From positions 121,812 through 162,215 of the forward strand of contig MNCI01001992.1 of the NCBI GenBank assembly GCA_015680685.1: 40,404 nucleotides of DNA, given 5' to 3'. Below, piece after piece: positions 33,130-40,404 of the stretch. The position numbers were made by a program, and so were the translations under genes. Source of the DNA: Gnetum montanum (taxonomy: Eukaryota; Streptophyta; Gnetopsida; Gnetales; Gnetaceae). The first letter of the stretch is position 1. Each line of letters opens with the position of its first letter. Below the pieces are notes generated by a model. It saw only the letters and a list, made by a program, of their open reading frames with translations. It searched no databases and was not told the origin of the DNA.

Positions 33130-34280
33130 TGAAGCTCACAGAAAGGTTTGAGTTGTTGGTGGTTGACCAACTATGTTCTGGTGGGATCCCCAAGTTTGTG
33201 AATGAGCAAGGCCCTAGATGGGAAGGTTTTGGAGACAATATAAGGTCCCTCTCATAGTGTCTGAAACTTTGTCAATTGGGATACATGTGAGGGATTCCAA
33301 TACAATCCCTTGTCTCCACATCAAAATGTGACCTTCTGGATCCTAAGATCATGTTGTTTCTTGTTATAGGCCTTGTGGGTATCATTGGAAAATAGGGCCA
33401 CTAATCGATTCTCATCTAGCACACTTAAATTGATTAATCGTTCACATTATGCTAGTGGTAGGTCAAGGTCGAGGTCACTGGCAGTGGATAGTGTCTGGAG
33501 TTTTGCTTGGATTGGAAGTGTTGACAACTTTTTTACACTAACTCATAGGGAGAGTACCCTATAGGAAGTTTCCAAGTGGAGCGATAGGCCCATAGGGCAT
33601 CGTTGAGCTTGGTACTTCAATCCCTATTGTATTTGCTAATTGTTCATGTAAGGATCTTGGTGATTTCCCTATTTATAACTTCGGCCTGTCCATTGGCTTG
33701 GGGGTGATAAGGTGTTGTGAATTTATGTGTTACCCCTAAGCATTGCATGAGTTTTTAAAAAGTGACCCCCATGAAGTGAGTCCCATTGTCAAAAATGAGT
33801 GCGTGAGGCACTCCAAACTTGGTAACAATTTGTTGCTAGACAAATTGTGTGGCAGTGTTGGAAGAACAGTTGATGATGGCTATCGCTTCTGTTCACTTTG
33901 TACAGTAGTCCACCACCACGATGATGTATGCCTTTCCATTTGACAAGGGGGTGATGGGTCCCATGAAGTCGATACCCTAGATGTCGAAGGGCTCTAGTGG
34001 CTGAATCCACTATTGAGGTTCCTCCAACTGTGTTGTCATCCCACCATCTCTTTGGCATCGTTCATAGGAGCGGGTGAACCATTGTGCATCCTTGAAAAGT
34101 GTAGGCCAATAATACCCTACAAGCAGGTTTTTAATGGCCATTCTACATCCAACATATTGGCCCCCATAAGGGCCCTCATGAGCATCTTAGAAGATGCGTA
34201 GTGTATTAGCATCAGGGAAACACCATTGAACCAAGTCATTTATGCACACCTTGTAGAGGTGGTCGTTGATCTCCATGAAA
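33130..34280 (-). pseudogene. Integrase of the 13.3-kb element
   Basis: Would insert the cDNA copy into the genome. The order is: zinc-binding region (34190-34035) with DAHEGPYGGQYVGCRMA and WFTRSYERCQRD; catalytic core with GIDFMGPI (first Asp at 33970-33968), FDNGTHFMG (second Asp at 33790-33788) and Glu in ANGQAEVINREI at 33682-33680. The second Asp and the Glu are separated by exactly 35 residues, so the DD35E triad is intact. In the HHCC finger the second His is Gln and the first Cys is Tyr. FDI-stop-GIDFMG at 33979-33977 has TAG where the family has Trp. A GPY motif (EGPYIVSKTFPSRAL) lies near 33248-33210. No chromodomain follows. Stops make it inactive. Confidence 0.85.
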
Positions 34281-34312
34281 TGCTTGGCCTTATGAAGAAA
34301 TTGTTGTTTTTG

Positions 34313-35155
34313 TCAATGGTTCCACTCTTTTGGCAGCTCCTGGGTTGTAAGGTAGGTGAGGATGCAGTTGAACCAAGGAGATTCCTTGGGTGCTTGAGGA
34401 TCAACGGTGCCTATGAAGAGGATTTCATCTAGAAACTGGTCAGATAAAGGCTCCTCCTCTTCTACGTTATCCCATCGTAACCAAGACAAGTGGTTAGCAA
34501 CCACATTCTTAGACCCCTTTCTGTCTACCATGGTCAGATCAAACTCCTGAAGAATCACCAGCCACTGAATTATGTGGGGGCTCACTGTTGGTTTGTTCAT
34601 TAGGAACCAGATAACACTATGGTCTGTGTGCACAAACACTTCGTATCTGAGCACATAGTACCAGAATTTATTCAATGCGAACACCACCACCATCAATTCT
34701 TTCTCAGTGGTGGTATAGTTTAGTTGAGCACCCACAATGCTACAACTTGCATAGTGGATATAATACGGATGTCTTTGATCATCACACTGTGTAAGCACAG
34801 CTCCCAAGGCATAGTTGGAGGCATCTGTCATAATATAAAAGGGTCTAGACCAATCAGGTGCCTGTAGAACTGGAGCCTCTATGAGTTTATGTTTCAGCTT
34901 TTGGAATGCAGACTTGCATTCCTCCATCCAGACAAATGAAGCATCCTTCTTTGTAAGCTCTACCAATAGCTGGGCTATCTTTGAGAGGTGCTCAATGAAG
35001 CACCAGTAGTAACCAGTGTGTCCAAGGAATGACTGCACATCTTTGATAGTACTTGGTTGGTGGGTAATTCCTTGGATGACCTTGATCTTTTTAGGGTCTA
35101 CGTTGATCCCTATTGATGAAATGTGATGCCCCAACACAATGCCCTCTTGGACCAT
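34313..35155 (-). pseudogene. RT thumb/connection and RNase H segment, 280 codons open
   Basis: The longest open polymerase segment in the window. Residues 1-99 are the end of reverse transcriptase: EGIVLGHHISSIGINVDPKK, then SFLGHTGYYWCFIEHLSKIA and ECKSAFQKLKHKLIEAPVL. Residues 100-226 are RNase H: TDAS with Asp111, TTTEKEL with Glu151, HTDHS with Asp178, and ANHLSWL, where the usual fourth Asp (AD.LSR) is Asn221 (codon at 34495-34493). RNase H removes the RNA template during reverse transcription. The tail (EEEEPLSDQFLDE...) is the linker to integrase. The ATG at 35155 is internal to RT, not a true start. The loss of one catalytic Asp suggests an inactive enzyme. Confidence 0.88.
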
Positions 35156-35715
35156 CAGATGGCTCTTTTTCCAATTGAGTCGCAGATTGGTATCTACAAA
35201 CCTCTTTAGAACTTACTCTAGGTGGTCCAAGGCTTGCTCGAACGTGGCACCATAGGTGGAGAAGTCGTCCATGAAGACTTCTACACCATTGCCAATTTGT
35301 TGCTAGAAGATGTTTAGGACCAAGCGTTGGAACGTCGCAAGTGCATTGCACAAGCCAAAGGGCATATTCTTATATGCAAAAGTCCCCCATGGACTGGTGA
35401 AAGTAGTTTTGGCCTGGTCCTATGGTGCTATTTGGATTTGGTTATAATCGCTATAACCATCCAAAAAACTATAATATTGGTGTCCTATGATTGTGTCCAA
35501 CACCTGGTCCACAAATGGGAGCGAAAGTGGTTCTTGAAAGTTGCCATGTTGAGCAACCAGAAATCGATATAGATCCTCCACTTGCCATCTTTCTTGGGTA
35601 CGATAATGAGTGGGCTAACCCATTCGCTATCGATGACAGAATAGATGAATCCCACCTTAAGAAATTGTTTAGTTTCATCCTTTACAACCTGCTTCAACTT
35701 GGGATTCAACTGTCA
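35156..35715 (-). pseudogene. Reverse transcriptase fingers and palm of the 13.3-kb element
   Basis: Reads NPKLKQVVKDETKQFLKVGF, SEWVSPLIIVPKKDGKWRIY and IDFWLLNMAT at 35706-35560, the N-terminal RT signature. It continues after a shift with SFLDGYSDYNQIQIAP (first catalytic Asp region, about 35465-35420), TTFTSPWGTFAYKNMPFGLC, NALATFQR and VEVFMDDFSTYG, with the catalytic Asp pair at 35269-35264. FMDD stands for the common Y/F-x-DD box. At least one frameshift (between 35485 and 35465) and several stops disable it. It copies element RNA into DNA in the cytoplasmic particle. Confidence 0.88.
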
Positions 35716-36660
35716 TTGTGGCTATCTTCGTCGCTTTATGGAAGGGTCAAGGTAGATCCAGTGCTAGAAGATCCTAGGATCAATTCCAGTTAGGTCAGGA
35801 TATGACCACGCGAATGCAGCAACCCATTTTTTTACCATCACCAGCAACATCTTTTTCTATTCAGGAGCAAGGGTAGCATTGATAATTACTAGCTTGCTAT
35901 TCTTTAAGAATGCATACTCTAAGTAAGCTGGTAGGGATTTTAGCTCAAGGGGCTCTTGCTTGAAGCTCTCAGGGATCTCTAGCTTTCACTAGTCATCTAG
36001 GTCATCAACAATGGAGATCTATTGATGAATCTCCTCCATCACATCTGTGCTATCAATATAGGCTTGCACTAACCCCTCAGACGATTCCATGCATAATGTG
36101 CTACCATCAGGATCAGCTATTAGCCATTGGGTGCCCTCTTGGTTAGTGGCTACTATGTACAGGCACTGTTGAATTGGTGATTCCTTAGTACATCAACTAT
36201 ATGCTTGAATGGATGCCCGCTTAGCAGACCGTAACTGCTACACACAGTTGCACCCCAAGTCATTGTACGCGATGCATGGAACTCTTTTCTTCTCAATCTT
36301 ACCGAAATGATTTTTCTTTGAAATTTCCAAGCACAGATCTCGGAGTCCTACTCATGCATCCACCATGCTTAGCCAGGCTCTTCTCATGATGATTGGGAAG
36401 TTTCCTTTACAATTTTCAACACGGATGACTAGGAAGTCAATAGGGTAGGACCACCCACAAATGGTGGTCACAATGTCCTCCACTAAATCCAAAGGAACAA
36501 TGATGTATTGGTTTGCTAACTCAAGATGGATGTTGCTCTTCTTTAGTAGGGGCAGGTTCTAGTTCTTTTACATGTCATGAGAGATTAGATTAACCACTGA
36601 CCCTGAGTCTAGAAGAGCTTTGCACGGCTCATTCCTAGCCACCTGAAGATGTATGAGGAG
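35716..36660 (-). pseudogene. Aspartic protease and linker to RT
   Basis: The retropepsin active site is clear: KALLDSGSVVNLIS with the DSG codons at 36609-36601. Downstream, frames broken by several shifts lead to the pre-RT linker: QEPLELKSLPAYLEYAFL (about 35970-35915), KLVIINATLAPE, AAFAWSYPDLTGIDP and HWIYLDP (about 35830-35740). This is the conserved Athila/Tat region in front of RT (ELKPLP.HL.YAFL; W...D..GI.P). The protease would process Gag-Pol. Many stops are present between the DSG box and the linker. Confidence 0.75.
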
Positions 36661-37389
36661 GCTTTCCAGATTTGTCAATTTTTGGGGGAGAGAACCTACT
36701 TTGATCCAGTTGGTCATGACATGTGTGAGCATGATCATCTAGACATTGGAGTGCAGCAGAGTGGAGGACTTCTTAGGCAGTATGATGGTAGAGGCATTGA
36801 TAGGTTCAGAGGCACTGGCCATAGGCATAGGTGAGGGTGTGTTCAAATTATTGGGTTGGAAGAAAGGATGTTTTCATGGCTTGGATTCCAATCCACTTGG
36901 CCGAGGTGTCGATTGTAAGTTAATAGCTCTCATAGTGTTTCGTTGTTATGGCTGTGGTAGTATTTCTCCCTGCATGGATGGAGCAGGTGGTAATTGAGAG
37001 GGATGGTGTGGAGGAGTGGCAGAAGAAGGTGATGGAGGGTAGAAGTGATTTGGGTTTGTTCCCTTGGTTGATGGAGATGGATGTATAAAATATTCAGGGG
37101 GTGGTAGTAACTAGGAAAGACTGCATGACTAGAAGAGTCTCTTGGAGAGACCAGTTGCTAAACATAGTACCCATAAGGATCTGCTTGCTTGTAAGGGTAC
37201 TTCTGCTCTGGATGTGGCATCTCCCACACTTGTGGTTATTGCCACTGTTGGAAATATTCATACGGTTGTAGGGGCATTCCACTTGGATAATATCCTTGTT
37301 GCTGCTAGTGGAATCACTAGGGGTTACCTTGTGGGTAAGGAAACCTTCGGGGTATCTATCGTTGTGCCAAACGAGGATTCAAGGCATAG

Positions 37390-39221
37390 ATCCTAGACTA
37401 TTGAAGGTGGGACACCACAGGATAACATCCCTTAGGATGTTCATATTGGCATATGCCACATCCATCATCCTCTTCAGTGTCAGAGTCTGCAACCTGTTCT
37501 GCTATAGCAACTTTTCCCTTACCCTTATGTTGGGTACGTTTAGCTCCCTTCTTCCTGCGCTGATCACGATCACTACCCTATTCTTTGGACTCTTCTGTAA
37601 TTTTCAATACACTTTGGAATTTTTCATCCAAAGAGTCCCACATTTTATCCACCTTTGCTAATATTTCAGATGCAAACTTTTGTAATGGTAAAGTCTTCCA
37701 ATTCACTGTTGCTTCCAGCGGTGACTCATCCTCCTCATCATAAAATCAGACCTCCCTTTTTCTAAGGGAAGGATCCCGGTTGAATTCTTCGACACTCTCC
37801 TTTTTTTTGAGCTCTTCTTCCTCTTTGGCCACCTGATCAATGAGGCATTGCAACTGATGGACCCTTAGCTTCAATAGTCATCCCTTGGCATACACACCAA
37901 GGATCTTTCAATTCAAAATGGAGCCCATCAATAATGTGGTGAAGTTATGCCCATTGAGAGTAACCATGACCAGGGCACCAATGCAATAGTGAGTAATACT
38001 TGCTCATGGCGGCATCCAAGGGTTCATGATTCTCTTGTTTCCAACCTTGGATCTGCCGTCTCAGATTTTCCACTCTAGAGTACGTTTGATATTTTTCATT
38101 AAAGATGTCAAGCATCGTACTCCATCTTTAGATTGATTCTGGCTCCAAGGACTGGTACCAGCTTTCAGCTTCTTTGATGAGTGTGCGAGGGAATAGCTTC
38201 AACTGTTGCCAATTGTTATCAATATTTTGTAGGGTGTAGGCATCATGGAATGCCTGTAGGTGGGTCTGTGGATCACATTTGTATCCCCCTTGAAATCTAG
38301 AGATGTTGCTCATTTCAACACGCTTGATCCAACTATCCTTCATGTCCTTACTTGGAATGTGAACTGGCTCTGCAATTTGGAGCATGCTCCGAGTAGCTAA
38401 TAATGGCTCATCTAATTCATAGTACTATTGGGGACTATGATTTTTGTGACAATTTCTACTACCCCTTCTTTCATGCTGGCGAGGGCCACACGATTGGTCA
38501 TGTGCTCCCTCACGTTGCCCCCATCGAACCTGCCTACCATCGTCCTTTCTCTCTAGCCTTCCCCTATTATGCTTAGAGCTTGAGCTAGATGAAGGTGTAG
38601 GAGAGGGGGAGGATAGAGAAGAAGGAGAGGCATCACCACCACTTCGGCATTGATCTCCCCATCTACCTTGGTGGTGGCCACGGTCATCTCCTCTAGCTTT
38701 GCTACATGAGCCGCTATCCCCTTGAGGATCGTGGTCACTTGGAGGTTTGTTTTGAATGACTGACTGGAGATCTGTGACACTAGGTGAAGTTTGATCGAAT
38801 GAGTATCATGAAATATAGGATCTCCATCATCTTGTGGGCCTTACGAGAATAAGGGATTATTGAAATGTTTCCCCTTCTATTGTTCATATCTCTTGGCCTG
38901 CTGCTGATCTCTTGTCCATTGAGCTTCTATGGGATGATAGTCCCGGTAGTCATGGTCCTCCATGACATACTCCACCACTCGGTCTTGGATGCCCAATCTG
39001 CCCAGGTTGTGATATAGCATCATAGGAGCTACTTGGTTGGGTGGTAGCATGATGCTACCCTCCATGTCCTGCCATCGAAGGTGTTCATCTTGATGTAGGA
39101 TGAATGTGAAATCAGGGACATGTTCATCGGGATGTTTGTACATCACCCAACATTCTTGCGGCATTGGTGGTTCAAATACCTCTCTCCTATGAGAAGACAT
39201 ATTGGATGTCAGATGGTCCAT
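37390..39221 (-). pseudogene. Gag of the 13.3-kb element
   Basis: First open segment 39221-38877 (MSSHRREVFEPPMPQ with a CWVMYKHPDEHVPDF stretch) lies 148 nt after the 5' LTR, so this ATG or the one seven codons later is the likely start. The capsid part at 38385-38128 has NIDNNWQQLKLFPRTLIKEA and ESWYQSLEPESI. Beyond a stop it continues with YQTYSRVENLRRQIQGWKQ and NHEPLDAAMSKYYSLL (to about 37975). These align with the Gag at 7937-9945. A zinc knuckle (CGICQYEHPKGC, 37460-37425) ends the recognisable region; it is one residue short before the last Cys compared with the other element, perhaps from a 3-nt loss. A low-complexity tail probably extends to about 36700. Confidence 0.78.
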
Positions 39222-39349
39222 GTAACCAATGTACCTTAATTACTTAACTTTAAATTCGCCTAGCATGTAAAAATAATTCTATCCTGGGTCCATTCCAACG
39301 AATTAAATGATAATTTCACGAAAGTCAGATGATGCATGTAAGACTAACA

Positions 39350-39368
39350 GTCCCCGACAATGGCGCCA
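39350..39368 (-). promoter_or_regulatory. Primer-binding site, tRNA-Asp type
   Basis: On the minus strand TGGCGCCATTGTCGGGGAC starts 1 nt after the 5' LTR end. It differs from the tRNA-Asp complement TGGCGCCGTTGCCGGGGAC at two positions, G-to-A and C-to-T. It confirms element orientation and LTR boundary. Confidence 0.85.
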
Positions 39369-39369
39369 A

Positions 39370-40271
39370 TGATGAGTGGCTAGGTATCCGTACGTCCAAC
39401 CATACAAATCAGGAGCATTCACATGCAACTTAGTCGAAATCTGCAAACTGTAAGCACTTAACATACACCAGAATTCTAACCAGTGAAACCTTGGGTTCGA
39501 ACAGTTGTTGTCATCCTAATCTCACTTGTGAGGTCCTATTTACGATGGTTAAGTGAGACTAAGGCTAACGATTTTTATATTTTTTTAATTATCTTTTCAG
39601 CGACTAATTGAGGTATGGAAAGTAAGGAATAAACTATTATCTAATCTCTAATTATCCTAGTTTATATTATAACTAATCCTAGCATAAGTATCTGGTTCCA
39701 TCTTCCGAGCACATTCTGAGCATTTCCTAACACTACTGGGTTACCAGATGTTAAGCATCACTAGGCTTACCAAGTGTTTGGATTACATTTGAGATGGTCG
39801 TACTTATGTCTTTAACGAACTACGAATGAACAATAATGATTGAAATTATAATAATGAAAACATAAATAATCAACAAGTAATTAATAAAGCATAAACATTT
39901 TAAACTATTAAATGCATGAATTAACTAAGTCCAAATGTTGCAAGGTATGCTTGAACAGTTCATCTTTATTGCCATCATGCCAATGGGCTCAGATACATCA
40001 ACGCTCGAATAAAGATCCAATCACTTTTCTTACACCTGCTGTGGGCACTTGGAAAATATTCTATCTCTTGCAGGAACAAACTACAAGAGCTTCACTATAA
40101 CTACTCAAAAAGATGCATAAATGAGGTGGAAGGCCCTCATATTTATAGGCCAGGAAGGGTGGTTGCGTAAACGGGGCCATGTCGACGTAGGGAGGCTACG
40201 TCGATGGTCCTGCATCGACGTGGCCACATATACGCGGCCCAGTTGACACATTGACTTTTGACACTTCATCA
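39370..40271 (-). repeat. 5' LTR of the 13.3-kb element
   Basis: Plus-strand ends TGATGAGTGG and CACTTCATCA, bounded on the right by the target duplication CTGGA (40272-40276). U3 (in the element's sense, from 40271 down) contains the CACATATACG and TCGACGTGGCC motifs and a TATA box at about 40149-40139. It aligns along its length with 26996-27919, with a small indel near 39880. Confidence 0.92.
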
Positions 40272-40404
40272 CTGGACATATTCCATGAGCAACAATATGA
40301 TCAAGATTGATTCTTATTCATTTCAGCACTTTAACTTAGATTAGATTTACTTTTCATGCAATTTACTTTTCATGTACTTAGTTAATATTTACATTTTCAT
40401 GCAT
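40272..40404 (+). repeat. Plus-strand LTR, right part, running off the window
   Basis: Continuation of the LTR begun at 26609. CTGGACAT...CATGA, AGATCAAGATTGATTCTTATTCATTTC and CACTTTAACTTAGA parallel the R/U5 of the LTR at about 7222-7290 (CTGGACATGCACATGACC, AAGATCAAGATTACTTCATC, CACACTTAGTTTAA). The LTR end, PBS and any internal region lie beyond 40404. Confidence 0.65.

Larger units (their letters stand above)
26996..40271 (-). mobile_element. Full-length Ty3/Gypsy element, Athila/Tat-like, with extra 3' ORF
   Basis: A 13.3-kb element with LTRs of 924 and 902 bp (26996-27919 and 39370-40271) and a perfect 5-bp target duplication, CTGGA (26991-26995 and 40272-40276). In its own sense: PBS (tRNA-Asp type), gag, protease, reverse transcriptase, RNase H, integrase, spacer, U3-like module, 3' ORF and PPT. 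No chromodomain was seen. In the first 187 aligned LTR bases I counted 21 differences between the two copies, so the insertion is old. All proteins carry stops or shifts. It is inserted into the plus-strand LTR at 26609. Lineage assignment rests on the PBS, the 3' ORF and the lack of a chromodomain. Confidence 0.92.

Overview
The window looks like intergenic DNA from a large, repeat-rich land-plant genome. It is AT-rich, I recognise no host gene, and almost all readable coding sequence is decayed Ty3/Gypsy LTR retrotransposon. The old, heavily mutated copies, long LTRs and low gene content fit a gymnosperm or another giant plant genome, but that is inference. No rRNA, functional tRNA, CRISPR array or bacterial-type operon was seen.

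Layout, left to right: a tRNA-headed SINE-like repeat (about 175-382); a solo LTR on the minus strand with a perfect 5-bp target duplication (1215-2073); an LTR of a second family, called LTR-B here, on the plus strand (about 4030-5410); an old minus-strand Gag remnant (about 5480-6909, resuming at 15713-16047) split by a complete plus-strand element (6910-15712); a possible LTR of the old Gag element (16315-17740); a second LTR-B in the opposite orientation (17741 to about 19145); about 4.5 kb with little but SINE-like heads; a chromovirus-like LTR, Gag and protease remnant (about 23690-26553); then a nest in which a short LTR-B end (26554-26608) is cut by a plus-strand LTR (26609-26995, resuming at 40272), itself cut by a 13.3-kb minus-strand element (26996-40271) with the perfect target duplication CTGGA.

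The 13.3-kb element is the key object. In its own sense it reads 5' LTR, tRNA-Asp-type PBS, gag with a zinc knuckle, protease (DSG), reverse transcriptase (FMDD), RNase H, integrase (D, D35E), a spacer, a U3-like module, a separate 3' ORF of about 950 codons, a PPT and the 3' LTR. It resembles the Athila/Tat side of Ty3/Gypsy, and stops and frameshifts break it throughout. The plus-strand element at 6910-15712 is a relative with matching LTR ends, the same PBS type, a homologous gag and a homologous 3' ORF of nearly the same length, but no pol at all. It looks like a non-autonomous partner that kept gag and the 3' ORF.

The most interesting signal is that both elements carry, about 400-500 bp upstream of the 3' ORF, a copy of motifs from their own LTR U3. 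The motifs differ between the two elements, but each internal module matches its own LTR. This suggests an internal promoter, or a recombination-derived second U3, dedicated to the 3' ORF.
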